Shown here piece after piece: positions 27,147-36,639 of a stretch of 64,000 nt of DNA. The position numbers were made by a program, and so were the translations under genes. Source of the DNA: Agromyces badenianii (GTDB lineage Bacteria > Actinomycetota > Actinomycetes > Actinomycetales > Microbacteriaceae); NCBI RefSeq assembly GCF_003070885.1, contig NZ_CP028913.1, positions 1,054,001 to 1,118,000 of the forward strand, given 5' to 3'. The first letter of the stretch is position 1, and each line of letters begins with the position of its first letter. A model generated the notes under the pieces. It did no database searches, was not told the DNA's origin, and saw nothing but the letters and a program-made list of their open reading frames with translations.

Positions 27147-29963
27147 GTGGCTGCCAAACCACGCGTACACGAGATCGCATCCGAACTCGGTGTCGACAGC
27201 AAGATCGCCCTTGAGAAGCTCAAGGAGATGGGCGAGTACGTCAAGGGACCCTCGTCGTCCATCGAACCCCCCGTCGCCCGTCGCCTGAAGGCGGCGCTCG
27301 AGGCCGCAGGTGCCGCCTCGGCGGCAGCTCCCGCCGCTCCGGCCCCCGCCGCGGCGGCATCCGGGGCCAAGCCCGGCCCGAAGCCGGCTCCGAAGCGCCC
27401 GGCGGCCCCGGCCGCTCCTGCGGCTCCCGCCGCCGCCGAGGTCACCGAGGCTCCGGTCGCCGAAGCGCCGGTGCTGACCGTGGCCGAGCGTCAGGCCCAG
27501 GCCGAAGAGCGCGCAGCACAGGCCGCGGCCGAGAAGTCGACGGACGCCCCGGCGGCGTCGACCGAGGCCGACGTGGCCAAGCCCGCCGGTGGTCCGAAGC
27601 CCGGTGCCGCGGCTCCCCGCCCCGGCGCCCCGCGTCCCGGCGGCGGCGGCGGCGGTACGCCGCGCCCCGGCAACAACCCCTTCTCGAGCTCGCAGGGCAT
27701 GGGCTCGCGCCCCGCTCAGCCGCGCCCGGGCAACAACCCGTTCTCGAGTGCGCAGGGCATGGGCCAGCGCCCGAGCCCCGGCAACATCCCGCGCCCGCAG
27801 GCCCCGCGTCCCGGTTCGCCGCGCCCCGGTGCCCCGCGCCCGGCAGGTGCCGGCGGTCGTCCTGGCGGCGGCTTCCAGCGTCCCGGCGGTGCCGGTGCCG
27901 GTGGCGGTGCAGGCGCACGTCCCGGCGGAGCCGGCGGCGGTTTCCAGCGCCCCGGCGGCGCACCTGGCGGCGGCTTCGGCGGCCCGCGTCCCGCGGGCGG
28001 TGGCGGTCGTGGTCGCGGCCCCGGCGGCGGCACGGCCGGTGCGTTCGGTCGCGGTGGCGGCAAGAGCAAGTCGCGCAAGTCGAAGCGCACGAAGCGGGCG
28101 GAATTCGAGATGCGGGAGGCCCCGTCGCTCGGCGGCGTGAGCGTTCCCCGCGGCGATGGCAACACCGTCATCCGTCTGCGTCGCGGCTCCTCGATCTCTG
28201 ACTTCGCCGACAAGATCGACGCGAACCCCGGTTCGCTCGTGACCGTGCTGTTCCACCTCGGTGAGATGGCGACGGCGACCGAGTCGCTCGACGAGGCCAC
28301 CTTCCAGGTGCTCGGCGAAGAGCTCGGCTACAAGATCCAGGTCGTCTCGCCCGAAGACGAAGACCGCGAGCTCCTCGAGGGCTTCGCGATCGACCTCGAC
28401 CAGGAGCTCGAGGACGAGACAGACGAAGACCTGCAGCAGCGTCCTCCGGTCGTGACCGTCATGGGTCACGTCGACCACGGTAAGACCCGACTCCTCGACG
28501 CGATCCGCAACGCGAACGTCGTCGCAGGCGAGGCCGGCGGCATCACCCAGCACATCGGTGCGTACCAGGTGCACACCGAGCACGAGGGCATCGACCGGGC
28601 GATCACGTTCATCGACACCCCGGGCCACGAGGCGTTCACCGCCATGCGTGCCCGTGGTGCGCAGGTGACCGACATCGCGATCCTCGTGGTCGCGGCCGAC
28701 GACGGCATCATGCCGCAGACGGTCGAAGCGCTGAACCACGCCCAGTCGGCGAACGTGCCGATCGTGGTCGCGGTGAACAAGATCGACAAGCCCGACGCCA
28801 ACCCGGCCAAGGTGCGCCAGCAGCTCACCGAGTTCGGGCTCGTGGCCGAGGAGTACGGCGGCGACGTCATGTTCGTCGACGTGTCGGCTCGCGAGAACAT
28901 CGGCATCCAAGACCTGCTCGATGCAGTGCTGCTGACCGCCGACGCCGGTCTCGACCTGCGTGCGAACCCCGACAAGGACGCCCGCGGCGTCGCCATCGAG
29001 GCGAAGCTCGACAAGGGTCGCGGTGCGGTTGCGACCGTGCTCATCCAGTCGGGCACCCTGCGGGTCGGCGACGCGATCGTCGCGGGCACGGCCTACGGCC
29101 GCGTTCGTGCGATGGCCGACGAGAACGGCGATGCCGTGCTCGAAGCCACGCCGTCGCGCCCGGTGCAGGTGCAGGGCCTCTCGACGGTCCCGCGCGCCGG
29201 CGACACCTTCCTCGTCACCGAGGACGACCGCACGGCACGCCAGATCGCCGAGAAGCGCGAAGCGGCCCAGCGCAACGCGCAGCTGGCCAAGGCGCGCAAG
29301 CGCATCTCGCTCGAGGACTTCACCCGTGCGCTCGAAGAGGGCAAGGTCGAGGCGCTCAACCTCATCATCAAGGGTGACGTGTCGGGTGCCGTCGAGGCGC
29401 TCGAGGAGTCGCTCATGAAGATCGAGGTCGATGACAGCGTGCAGCTGCGCATCCTCCACCGCGGTGTGGGTGCCGTCACCGAGAGCGACATCGACCTCGC
29501 GACGATCGACAATGCGATCGTCATCGGGTTCAACGTGCGCCCCGACGTCAAGGCTCGCGAGCGTGCTGCCCGCGAGGGTGTCGACGTGCGCTTCTACTCG
29601 GTCATCTACAACGCGATCGACGACATCGAGAACTCGCTGAAGGGCATGCTGAAGCCCGAGTTCGAAGAGGTGCAGTCGGGTGTCGCCGAGATCCGCGAGG
29701 TGTTCCGCTCCTCGAAGTTCGGCAACATCGCCGGTGTCATCGTGCGATCGGGAACGATCACGCGCAACGCCAAGGCTCGCGTCATCCGCGATGGCGTCGT
29801 CGTCGGCGACAACCTCGCGATCGAGTCGCTGCGCCGCTTCAAGGACGACGTCACCGAGGTCCGCACGGACTTCGAGGCGGGCATCGGCCTCGGCAAGTTC
29901 AACGACATCCAGGTCGGCGACGAGATCGAGACCATCGAGATGCGGGAGAAGCCCCGCGCCTAG
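27147..29963 (+). CDS. infB: Translation initiation factor IF-2
   Basis: A 938-residue GTPase that brings fMet-tRNA to the 30S subunit. The G1 motif GHVDHGKT is at about residues 440-447; [15 protein letters not shown] and VAVNKIDKP are G3 and G4. A long N-terminal extension holds an IF2_N domain ([20 protein letters not shown]) and then about 300 residues of Ala/Pro/Gly/Arg-rich sequence with a duplicated 14-residue block ([14 protein letters not shown] and [14 protein letters not shown]). The GTG start follows AGGAGAG. The extension is typical of actinobacteria, though its repeats are unusually glycine-rich. Confidence 0.97.
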   Translation: MAAKPRVHEIASELGVDSKIALEKLKEMGEYVKGPSSSIEPPVARRLKAALEAAGAASAAAPAAPAPAAAASGAKPGPKPAPKRPAAPAAPAAPAAAEVTEAPVAEAPVLTVAERQAQAEERAAQAAAEKSTDAPAASTEADVAKPAGGPKPGAAAPRPGAPRPGGGGGGTPRPGNNPFSSSQGMGSRPAQPRPGNNPFSSAQGMGQRPSPGNIPRPQAPRPGSPRPGAPRPAGAGGRPGGGFQRPGGAGAGGGAGARPGGAGGGFQRPGGAPGGGFGGPRPAGGGGRGRGPGGGTAGAFGRGGGKSKSRKSKRTKRAEFEMREAPSLGGVSVPRGDGNTVIRLRRGSSISDFADKIDANPGSLVTVLFHLGEMATATESLDEATFQVLGEELGYKIQVVSPEDEDRELLEGFAIDLDQELEDETDEDLQQRPPVVTVMGHVDHGKTRLLDAIRNANVVAGEAGGITQHIGAYQVHTEHEGIDRAITFIDTPGHEAFTAMRARGAQVTDIAILVVAADDGIMPQTVEALNHAQSANVPIVVAVNKIDKPDANPAKVRQQLTEFGLVAEEYGGDVMFVDVSARENIGIQDLLDAVLLTADAGLDLRANPDKDARGVAIEAKLDKGRGAVATVLIQSGTLRVGDAIVAGTAYGRVRAMADENGDAVLEATPSRPVQVQGLSTVPRAGDTFLVTEDDRTARQIAEKREAAQRNAQLAKARKRISLEDFTRALEEGKVEALNLIIKGDVSGAVEALEESLMKIEVDDSVQLRILHRGVGAVTESDIDLATIDNAIVIGFNVRPDVKARERAAREGVDVRFYSVIYNAIDDIENSLKGMLKPEFEEVQSGVAEIREVFRSSKFGNIAGVIVRSGTITRNAKARVIRDGVVVGDNLAIESLRRFKDDVTEVRTDFEAGIGLGKFNDIQVGDEIETIEMREKPRA

Positions 29964-29975
29964 GTGCTCGAGGGC

Positions 29976-30015
29976 CGGGGTCCCGTCTCTTCCTGAGCGA
30001 AGAGACGGGACCCCG
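29976..30015 (+). terminator. Strong hairpin between infB and rbfA
   Basis: A perfect 16-base stem (CGGGGTCCCGTCTCTT and its complement) with an 8-base loop, 12 bases after the infB stop. rbfA is on the same strand 73 bases on, so it may act as a partial terminator or processing site rather than an operon end. No T-run follows. Confidence 0.7.
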
Positions 30016-30088
30016 CCCCGATTCACTCAGGAAGAGATCGTGACCCGTCCGGCGTCAGCCGGCACGGGTCGAGAGAAGGGCAGAGGAC

Positions 30089-30598
30089 ATGGCGGATCCG
30101 GCACGGGCCAGGAAGATGGCCGATCGCATCAAGGAGATCGTGGCGAAGCGGCTCGACAAGGGCCTGCGCGACCCTCGGCTCGGGTTCGTCACGATCACCG
30201 ACGTGCGTGTCACGGGTGACCTGCAGCACGCCAGCATCTTCTACACGGTCTACGGCACCGATGAAGAGCGCGAAGACTCCGCCAAGGCCCTGAAGGCTGC
30301 GACGGGGATGCTCCGCAGCGAGGTCGGGCGCAACATCACGGCTCGACTCACGCCGTCGCTCGAGTTCATCGCCGACGCGATCCCCGAGAACGCCGAGCAC
30401 ATCGGCGCGCTCCTTCGCGAAGCGCAGACGCGCGACGCCGAGACGGCCGAGCTCGCCGCGTCGGCCGAGTACGCCGGCGAGGCGGACCCGTACGTCAAGC
30501 CGCGCGAATTCGACGAGGCGGGCGACGAACTGCTCGACGACGACGACGCGGTTGGTTCGCGCGTCGAGACCGGCGACGAGTCGGGTCTCGCGCGCTGA
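30089..30598 (+). CDS. rbfA: Ribosome-binding factor A
   Basis: A 169-residue 30S maturation factor. KH-like fold: ADPARARKMADRIKEIVAKR and LGFVTITDVRVTGDLQHASI, then ITARLTPSLEFIADAIPENA. The C-terminus carries about 50 extra acidic residues (ELLDDDDAVGSRVE) beyond the core domain, as in some actinobacteria. The ATG follows GAGAAGGGCAGAGGA. Confidence 0.96.
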   Translation: MADPARARKMADRIKEIVAKRLDKGLRDPRLGFVTITDVRVTGDLQHASIFYTVYGTDEEREDSAKALKAATGMLRSEVGRNITARLTPSLEFIADAIPENAEHIGALLREAQTRDAETAELAASAEYAGEADPYVKPREFDEAGDELLDDDDAVGSRVETGDESGLAR

Positions 30599-30628
30599 GC
30601 GGTTGACGCCGAACGGCGTCGCGACCGC
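30599..30628. terminator. Possible terminator between convergent rbfA and mutY
   Basis: An imperfect inverted repeat (GCGGT/ACCGC outer, GACGCC/GGCGTC inner, GAA loop) immediately after the rbfA stop and ahead of the mutY stop on the other strand. Confidence 0.45.
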
Positions 30629-30637
30629 CTGAGCGGG

Positions 30638-31523
30638 TCACGCCTCGGGCAAGCGGTATCCGTCGTTCTCGTGCACCGCGAGCCCATCGGCGACGAGGGT
30701 CGCGACGGCTCGATCGAGTTGGGCGGCATCCGCACAGAGCGGCGCGAGCTCCGATCGTGACACGGGTCGATGCGCGGCCCGAAGCTCGCGCATCACGAGC
30801 CCGCGCACCTGCCGATCTGAGCCCTCGAACCGGGCCTGCCCGGCTCGCTTCACGCCGCTGAAGGCGGGATACCCCGCGGCTCGCCAGGCGCACTTCGCCG
30901 CGATCGGGCACGCCTCGCAGCGCGGTGCCCGCGCGGTGCAGATCGTCGCGCCGAGCTCCATCGCGCCGGCATTGAATGCCCGCGCCGCGACGTCGTCACG
31001 GGGGAGCAGCGCCGACATCGCGGCGAGGTCGCGCCGTCGAAGGCGAGCCGGGCTCGGCCTGGCCGGCGACCGCGCGAGCGATCACTCTGCGAGTGTTCGT
31101 GTCGACCACGGGCACCCGCACCCCGAAGGCGAAGGCCGCGACGGCACGCGCCGTGTACGGTCCGACGCCCTGCAGTGCGAGCAGGGCATCGAGGTCGGCT
31201 GGCACCTCGCCGCCGTGCCGCTCGACGATCTCGACGGCGGCGCGGTGCAACCACAGCGCCCGGCGCGGGTACCCCAGCCGATCCCATGCACGCACGGCCT
31301 CCGACGGTGGTTCGGCGGCGAGTGCGGCCGGGGTCGGCCAGCGCTCGATCCACGCCTCCCACCGAGGAACCACGCGCGCGACCTGCGTCTGCTGCAGCAT
31401 GAACTCGCTGACCAGCACGGCCCACGGCGACACCTCTGCTGCACGCCACGGCAGCGGCCGCGCGGCATCCGCGAACCAATCGATGACCGCGCTCGCGAGC
31501 GCATCGGGTGGGGTCCGGGGCAT
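30638..31523 (-). pseudogene. mutY: A/G-specific adenine glycosylase MutY, split by a frameshift
   Basis: Two minus-strand frames together encode MutY, the base-excision enzyme that removes A opposite 8-oxoG. The first frame (31523 to 30996) holds the N-terminal catalytic part, with LVSEFMLQQTQVARV, a helix-hairpin-helix (LQGVGPYTARAVAAFAFG) and the catalytic Asp in VPVVDTNTRRVIARAVAG. The second frame (to 30638) holds MSALLPRDDVAARAFNAGAMELG and the four-Cys cluster C-x6-C-x2-C-x5-C (ICTARAPRCEACPIAAKC). They are out of frame across about 31030-31045, where STARPRRDVG should read into RRDLAAMSALLP. This implies one extra base or two missing bases. As drawn, the enzyme would stop before its iron-sulfur domain. 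A sequencing error is possible. The start follows TAGGCT by 6 bases. Confidence 0.82.
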
Positions 31524-31529
31524 CAGTCC

Positions 31530-31535
31530 AGCCTA
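31530..31535 (-). promoter_or_regulatory. -10 box of leaderless mutY transcript
   Basis: TAGGCT on the minus strand, 6 bases before the ATG. It is back to back with the uridine-kinase-like gene's TAGGCT at 31559. Confidence 0.58.
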
Positions 31536-31558
31536 CGGCGGTGCGGATGCCTCGGAGC

Positions 31559-31564
31559 TAGGCT
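31559..31564 (+). promoter_or_regulatory. -10 box of leaderless kinase transcript
   Basis: TAGGCT, 6 bases before the ATG at 31571; no Shine-Dalgarno sequence between. Confidence 0.58.
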
Positions 31565-31570
31565 CATGGC

Positions 31571-32173
31571 ATGCGGCTTGTCACGACGCCTCGGGTCACG
31601 TTCCTCCGCTCGATCGCGGATGAGATCTTGCAGCACCACGGTCGCGGACGCATGATCGTCGCGATCGACGGGCCGCTGCAGAGCGGCAAGACAGCGTTCG
31701 GCGACGACTTGGCCGCCGTGCTCGAAGAACGCGACCACGCAGTGTTCCGCGCGAGCATGGAGGGCTTCCATCGCTCGCGCGAGGCGCAGGCCGCGTTCGG
31801 TGAGGATACGCCGGCGCGCTATCACCGCTACGGCTTCGATGAGTCGGCGTTGCGCCGGGTGCTCGTCGAGCCGTTCCGCCTCGGCGGTTCGACCGCGTTC
31901 GTGACCCGCGTCTTCGACCCGACCCGCGACACCTGGGTCGAGCCCAAGTGGAGCACCGGACCCGACGATGCGATTCTCGTGATCGACGGCCGGTTCCTGC
32001 TGCGGCCGCGGCTGGCCGACCTCTGGGATGTGCGGATCGCCTTGGACGGCGACCCGGTCGACCCTGCAGACGAGATCGCGTACGCCGAGAGCGACCCGCG
32101 CCTCGTGGCATCCATCGTCGTCGACAATCGCGACCCCGGGCATCCCCGGCGCCGGTTCTTCGACAGCTGCTGA
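31571..32173 (+). CDS. Uridine kinase-like P-loop protein
   Basis: A 200-residue protein with a P-loop near residue 38 (VAIDGPLQSGKTAFGDDLA), a substrate loop (RASMEGFHRSREAQ) and a Walker B-like strand (AILVIDGRFLL). This matches the uridine kinase/phosphoribulokinase-like fold in actinobacterial proteins annotated as uridine kinase. It is shorter than true uridine kinases and ends in RRRFFDSC. The P-loop has Gln where many kinases have a small residue. Enzyme activity is uncertain. It is divergent from mutY with 47 bases between starts. Confidence 0.8.
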   Translation: MRLVTTPRVTFLRSIADEILQHHGRGRMIVAIDGPLQSGKTAFGDDLAAVLEERDHAVFRASMEGFHRSREAQAAFGEDTPARYHRYGFDESALRRVLVEPFRLGGSTAFVTRVFDPTRDTWVEPKWSTGPDDAILVIDGRFLLRPRLADLWDVRIALDGDPVDPADEIAYAESDPRLVASIVVDNRDPGHPRRRFFDSC

Positions 32174-32340
32174 CCGCGTCGCCGCGCCTCGAGATTCAGT
32201 CATCTGACCCCCGAATGGGGGCCAATCCGAACTCGGAGTGAATATTCCGTGACGAGTCCTCCGTTGAGGGGACATAATGGTGAAATTGCCAGCCCCCCGG
32301 CTCCGCGAACCCGATCGCACCACCCGAAATACCCGACGTC

Positions 32341-32370
32341 AGTCGACGAGCACGACCGTGCCCGTCGACT
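32341..32370 (+). promoter_or_regulatory. Hairpin in the leader of the surface-protein gene
   Basis: An inverted repeat: AGTCGACG pairs with CGTCGACT, then GCACG with CGTGC after a one-base mismatch on each side, with a 2-base loop. It lies about 80 bases before the ATG in the 278-base gap after the kinase gene. The same gap contains a CCCCC-GAAT-GGGGG pair at 32208 and a CATAAT -10-like box at 32273. Role unknown; it may be an RNA leader element or an operator. Confidence 0.4.
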
Positions 32371-32451
32371 CTGTTGCGCGCCCTGACTGCGCCATCTGTC
32401 ACCCATCGGTTTCGTCGACCCAGCCGGGCCCGACCGATGGAGAAAACCCGA

Positions 32452-34587
32452 ATGAGCAAGCCCGGCACCGCTCCGGCGCACGCCACCGGCGATGCACGCA
32501 CCCGTGTGCGATGGTCGTCATCAAGCCCGTTCCGCCGCATCGCGGCGATCCTCACCTCGCTCGCGCTCGGCGCGGGCCTCGCCCTCGTCGGCGTCGCCGC
32601 GCCAGCAAGCGCGCACACCGGTGACCTGAAGGCAACCGTCGAGTGCGACACCGCCTCGGGCCTGTACAACGTGACCTACACGCTGAAGCTGTCGAACGTG
32701 TCGAGTGGCAACACGGGCACGACGAAGTGGCGCGTCGGCCGCACCTCGTTCGAAGGCACTCCCAAGAACGCGAACGGCATGGATCGCGGCCCGATCACCA
32801 CGACCGGCAACAAGACGATCGTGCTCGGCACCGACACGCTGCCCGGCGCTACGAAGGGCAACGGACCCTGGGTCTACGCCTACACGAGCTGGGCCGACAA
32901 GTTCGGCAAGGGCTCCGACGGTCGCATCGAGGGCCTCACGGGCAATTGTGCGAAGACGCCCACGAAACTCCCGGTTGCCGCCTCGCCGGTGAAGCAGGAC
33001 CTCTGTGGCACCGCGAGCGACCGCATCGTGCCGCCGGCGCCGACGACCGGCGTGGAGTGGACGATCACGCCGGTCGTCAACGGCTCGGCGACGGCGACCG
33101 CCACGACGAAGCCCGGCTATGAGTTTATCGACGGAAAGACCACGAAGACGTTCGAGTTCGCCTTCACCGACGAACCCTGCATCGTCACCGTCGAGGCCGT
33201 GCCCTCGGTGAAAGACGTCTGCGGCCCCGACAACGAGACAGTCGCCCTTCCTGCCGACACCGACAAGGTCGCGTGGACGTCTGCCAAAGCAGGCGGTGTC
33301 GTCACGGTGACCGCGACGGCGAAGAAGGGGTTCGTCTTCGCCGAGGGACCGACCAAGACCTGGGCGTTCCCCGTCGACGACGCACCCTGCGTCATCGAGG
33401 TCGTCGGCGCTCCGACGTTCTCGGACACATGCGGCCCGGACAACGAGACGCTGACCGTGCCCCCGAGCACCAGCGAGATCGCCTGGGCCTCTTCGGAGGA
33501 GGGCGGCGTCATCACGGTGACGGCGACCGCGAAGCCGGGCTACGCGTTCCCCGCGAACGCGAGGACCGAGTGGACGTACAAGATCGACGACAAGCCGTGC
33601 ATCGTCGAGGTCGTGGGAGCTCCCACCTTCACCGACACGTGCGGTCCCGACAACGAGAAGCTCACACTTCCGACCGACACCGACACGATCGCGTGGAGTT
33701 CGAAGGAGCTCGACGGCAAGATCACCGTCACCGCGACGGCGAAGCCGGGCTCGGCCTTCCCCCCGGATGCGAACACGATGTGGACGTTCACCATCGACGA
33801 CAGCCCCTGCGTGATCCCGCTCGTCGGTGAACCGACGTTCTCCGACACGTGCGGTCCCGAGAACGAGAAGGTGCTGGTTCCGACCGACACTGAAACGATC
33901 GAATGGAACTCCGTGCGGGCAGGTGGCGTCATCACGGTGACCGCCACGGCCAAGCCGGGCTACACGTTCGCCACGGGCGGCCCGTTCACCTGGACGTTCG
34001 CGTACTCCGACACCGCCTGCTTCGAGCCGACCCTGAGCGGCACGGTCGCCACCGGCGTCTGCGAGGCAGACTCGCCGTGGATCTACTACGACGTCGAGCT
34101 CATCGACCCCGACAAGCAGTCGACGAACGCGACCAACACCGCGTCGCTCGTGCTGACCGACGGCACCAACACTCACACGATCACGCTCGGCGACCTCGTC
34201 GACGGCAAGCTCGACGGCAAGGTGTTGTGGCCCGGTGCCTCGGTCGACGCCGACGGCAAGGCAAACGGCTGGCCGGGCTGGGCGCTCGTCGGCGGCCAGT
34301 GGATCGAGGTCGACGACAACTTCGCCTGGACCCGCACCGTCACCGAGGCGAAGATCGTCGTGAACCCCGAGGCCACCGTGGCGATCTCGTACCCGAAGGC
34401 CGCACCCGAGTGCGCCACCGCGCCGAAGGGCTCGGGCGGCGCGGGCAGCACGCCGACCGCGTCGAACGGCCCTGGGCTCGCGAGCACCGGCTTCACGGGC
34501 ACGACGATCGCGATCGTCGCGGGCGTCATCGTGCTCGCCGGCATCGCGTTCCTCGTGATCGCCCGGATCCGCCGCAAGCGCTCGTAG
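32452..34587 (+). CDS. Secreted repeat protein with LAXTG sorting signal
   Basis: A 711-residue surface protein. The Sec signal spans about residues 20-50 (FRRIAAILTSLALGAGLAL ... APASA). An N-terminal domain follows to about 173, then five tandem repeats of exactly 70 residues (174-523), then a domain of about 130 residues and a Gly/Ser linker. The C-terminus has LASTG at 676-680, a hydrophobic helix and the basic tail ARIRRKRS. This is the LAXTG signal of class E sortases, so the protein should be anchored to peptidoglycan. Each repeat has two Cys (near 12-14 and at 70), suggesting one disulfide per repeat or links between repeats. The start was chosen for the preceding GGAGA; an ATG at 32437 is in frame. 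Function unknown; adhesin-like or structural. Confidence 0.9.
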   Translation: MSKPGTAPAHATGDARTRVRWSSSSPFRRIAAILTSLALGAGLALVGVAAPASAHTGDLKATVECDTASGLYNVTYTLKLSNVSSGNTGTTKWRVGRTSFEGTPKNANGMDRGPITTTGNKTIVLGTDTLPGATKGNGPWVYAYTSWADKFGKGSDGRIEGLTGNCAKTPTKLPVAASPVKQDLCGTASDRIVPPAPTTGVEWTITPVVNGSATATATTKPGYEFIDGKTTKTFEFAFTDEPCIVTVEAVPSVKDVCGPDNETVALPADTDKVAWTSAKAGGVVTVTATAKKGFVFAEGPTKTWAFPVDDAPCVIEVVGAPTFSDTCGPDNETLTVPPSTSEIAWASSEEGGVITVTATAKPGYAFPANARTEWTYKIDDKPCIVEVVGAPTFTDTCGPDNEKLTLPTDTDTIAWSSKELDGKITVTATAKPGSAFPPDANTMWTFTIDDSPCVIPLVGEPTFSDTCGPENEKVLVPTDTETIEWNSVRAGGVITVTATAKPGYTFATGGPFTWTFAYSDTACFEPTLSGTVATGVCEADSPWIYYDVELIDPDKQSTNATNTASLVLTDGTNTHTITLGDLVDGKLDGKVLWPGASVDADGKANGWPGWALVGGQWIEVDDNFAWTRTVTEAKIVVNPEATVAISYPKAAPECATAPKGSGGAGSTPTASNGPGLASTGFTGTTIAIVAGVIVLAGIAFLVIARIRRKRS
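32971..34020 (+). repeat. Five in-frame 210-base repeats in the surface-protein gene
   Basis: Units at 32971-33180, 33181-33390, 33391-33600, 33601-33810 and 33811-34020, all exactly 210 bases. Units 2-5 are similar in both sequence and protein (CGPDNE near the start, ITVTATAKPG in the middle, DD.PC at the end). Unit 1 is diverged but keeps the length, TATATTKPGYEF and the final Cys. There are no internal indels, so the unit length is under selection or the array expanded recently. Confidence 0.93.
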
Positions 34588-34605
34588 CGTCCGCCGAGCT
34601 GCTCC

Positions 34606-34635
34606 GAAGGGGGCCCGGTTCGCCGGGCCCCCTTC
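34606..34635. terminator. Terminator between convergent surface-protein and panE genes
   Basis: A perfect 13-base stem (GAAGGGGGCCCGG) closed by a TTCG tetraloop, between the two stop codons. Strong and symmetrical, so it can serve both genes. Confidence 0.82.
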
Positions 34636-34649
34636 GTCGTGTCAGCTGC

Positions 34650-35645
34650 TCAGACCGGAACGTCGGCGAGCACGCGCTCGGCCGGCAGCGAAGCCGCTCG
34701 CTGCTCGACCTCGTGCACGAGCGCCGTGAGCGCCCGGTTCACGGGGGCGTCGAGACCGGCGACGGATGCCTCGCGCACCACGGCCCCGTTCAGGAAGTCC
34801 ACCTCGGTCGGCTGCCCGCGGCGCAGGCTCTGCTGGGTGGACCCGAGGTTCGGCACGCCGCCCATGCGCACCCGCATGAGCCAGGGCAGCACCTGGCCGA
34901 GCGTGAGCGGCACGCGGGCGAAGAGCCGCAGCCGGCGGTCGCCGAGCCCCTGGAGGGCGCCGAAGCGCACGCCGCGCGCGATGCCGATGCGCACCGTCTC
35001 GCGCATCGAGGCGGTGACGACGCGTCGAAGTCGTCGATCGTCGACGACCTCCTGCACGCTGCGGCCGACGATCGCGGGCACCGCGTTCAGCATGTTCACC
35101 ACGAGCTTGGTCCACTGGGCGCCGCGGAAGCCGCCGATCGCGACGACCGGAACGGCCTCGGAGAGCAGCGCCGCGATGCGCGTGCACTCGGCGTCGGCCG
35201 GACCGTCGCCGCGGCCGAGGTAGCTCGTCGCGGGCGTGGTGATGCGCACGACGCCGGGCTCGGTGTAGTTGGCGGCGATGATCGACAGCACTCCCATGCA
35301 CGATGACCGGGGGAGCAGGCGCGCGGCGGTGGCGACCCCGTCGAGGCCGTTCTGCACGACGACGACCGGTGCGCCGTCGATGAGCTCGGCGTTCGATTCG
35401 ATGGCGGATGCCGCGTCTTGCGCCTTCGTGCACACGAGCACGAGCTCGGGCGCGGCCGTGAGCCGCTCGCCGGCCGCGACCCGCGCGTGCACGTCGCCGT
35501 AGGCCCCGCTGAGCCGGATGCCCGATGCCCGGATCGCCTCGAGGCCCGCGCCGCGGGCCGTGACCTCGACGTCGTGCCCTGCCCGCGCGAGCAGTGCGGC
35601 GAACGTGCCGCCGAGCGCACCCGCGCCGATGATGCCGATCCTCAC
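34650..35645 (-). CDS. panE: 2-dehydropantoate 2-reductase family protein
   Basis: A 331-residue ApbA/PanE-type NADPH reductase. The Rossmann motif IGIIGAGALGGTFAALLARAG is N-terminal, TKAQDAASAI and VVVVQNGLDG complete the cofactor domain, and KLVVNMLNAVPAIVG carries the catalytic Lys region. It would reduce ketopantoate to pantoate for CoA synthesis; many bacteria carry paralogues with other substrates, and no pan genes are adjacent. The GTG start is 6 bases from TACGCT, so the transcript is probably leaderless. It is divergent from truB with 58 bases between starts. Confidence 0.9.
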   Translation of the reverse strand: MRIGIIGAGALGGTFAALLARAGHDVEVTARGAGLEAIRASGIRLSGAYGDVHARVAAGERLTAAPELVLVCTKAQDAASAIESNAELIDGAPVVVVQNGLDGVATAARLLPRSSCMGVLSIIAANYTEPGVVRITTPATSYLGRGDGPADAECTRIAALLSEAVPVVAIGGFRGAQWTKLVVNMLNAVPAIVGRSVQEVVDDRRLRRVVTASMRETVRIGIARGVRFGALQGLGDRRLRLFARVPLTLGQVLPWLMRVRMGGVPNLGSTQQSLRRGQPTEVDFLNGAVVREASVAGLDAPVNRALTALVHEVEQRAASLPAERVLADVPV

Positions 35646-35651
35646 CGCTCC

Positions 35652-35657
35652 AGCGTA
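35652..35657 (-). promoter_or_regulatory. -10 box of leaderless panE transcript
   Basis: TACGCT on the minus strand, 6 bases before the GTG start. Confidence 0.57.
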
Positions 35658-35690
35658 GGCGCGCGGCGCGGGCCGGCGGTGCACGGCTGT

Positions 35691-35696
35691 TAGCCT
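35691..35696 (+). promoter_or_regulatory. -10 box of leaderless truB transcript
   Basis: TAGCCT, 7 bases before the GTG start. Confidence 0.57.
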
Positions 35697-35703
35697 GTAC
35701 GGC

Positions 35704-36639
35704 GTGAACAGCGGCATCCTCCTCGTCGACAAGCCGCAGGGAATCACGAGCCACGACGTGGTCTCGCGCATGCGCCGCCTCGCCGGCACCCGCAAGATCG
35801 GGCACGCGGGCACGCTCGACCCGATGGCCACCGGGCTCCTCATCCTCGGGGTGAACGGTGCCACGCGCCTGCTGCACTACCTGGTGGGACTCGACAAGGA
35901 GTACCTCGCCACGATCCGCCTCGGCTGGAACACGACGACCGACGACGCCGAGGGCGAGCCGCTCGAGGCGGCCCCCGCCGATGCCGTCGCCGCCGTGACC
36001 GACGACGCGGTGCTCGCGGCCATCTCGCCGCTCACCGGCGAGATCTCTCAGGTGCCGAGCGCGGTCAGCGCCGTGAAGGTCGCCGGCAAGCGGGCGTATC
36101 AGCGGGTGCGCGACGGTGAGACGGTCGAACTCGCGGCACGCCGGGTCACGGTCTCGGCGTTCGAGCCGCTCGCGTTCCGCGCCGGCGACGGCCACCTCGA
36201 CATCGATGTGCGCGTCGAGTGCTCCTCGGGCACCTATGTTCGCGCCCTCGCCCGGGACCTCGGCGCGGCGCTCGGCACCGGCGGCCACCTGACCGCGCTG
36301 CGTCGTACGCGCATCGGCCGGTTCGAGGTCGGCGAGGCGGGCGAGCTCGAGGGATTCGACGTCGCGAAGTCGATCATGACCCCGACGGATGCCGCGCGCC
36401 GGGCCCTGCCCGTCGTGACGCTCACCGAGCAGCAGGCCGTCGATCTCGGGCACGGCAAGCGAGTCGACGTCGCGGCGATCGGCGGGCTCGAGGCATCCAA
36501 CGCCGCCGCGCCGATGTCACCGGTGCTCGCCGCAGTGGCTCCCGACGACCGGCTGATCGCGATCGTCGAGCCGCGCGGCCGGCAACTGAAGGTCGTCACC
36601 GGATTCCCGCCCGCCGAGTCGCAGGAGGACGACGCATGA
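35704..36639 (+). CDS. truB: tRNA pseudouridine(55) synthase TruB
   Basis: A 311-residue enzyme making pseudouridine 55 in the T loop of tRNAs. The catalytic Asp39 lies in GHAGTLDPMATGLL; KEYLATIRLGWNTTTDD and SSGTYVRALARDLG are family motifs. The C-terminal part contains a PUA-like region, as in actinobacterial TruB. The stop overlaps the start of the next small membrane gene, so transcription runs on towards ribF. Confidence 0.96.
   Translation: MNSGILLVDKPQGITSHDVVSRMRRLAGTRKIGHAGTLDPMATGLLILGVNGATRLLHYLVGLDKEYLATIRLGWNTTTDDAEGEPLEAAPADAVAAVTDDAVLAAISPLTGEISQVPSAVSAVKVAGKRAYQRVRDGETVELAARRVTVSAFEPLAFRAGDGHLDIDVRVECSSGTYVRALARDLGAALGTGGHLTALRRTRIGRFEVGEAGELEGFDVAKSIMTPTDAARRALPVVTLTEQQAVDLGHGKRVDVAAIGGLEASNAAAPMSPVLAAVAPDDRLIAIVEPRGRQLKVVTGFPPAESQEDDA

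Noticed and set aside
26952..30026. A very long open frame antisense to infB
   Set aside because: It is the complement of a strongly coded gene; GC-rich third positions keep the antisense open. Its translation is a low-complexity Arg/Asp/Gly mix without domains.
32971..34020. Regular repeats that might suggest a CRISPR array
   Set aside because: The unit is 210 bases, in frame, without spacers, and encodes similar protein repeats.
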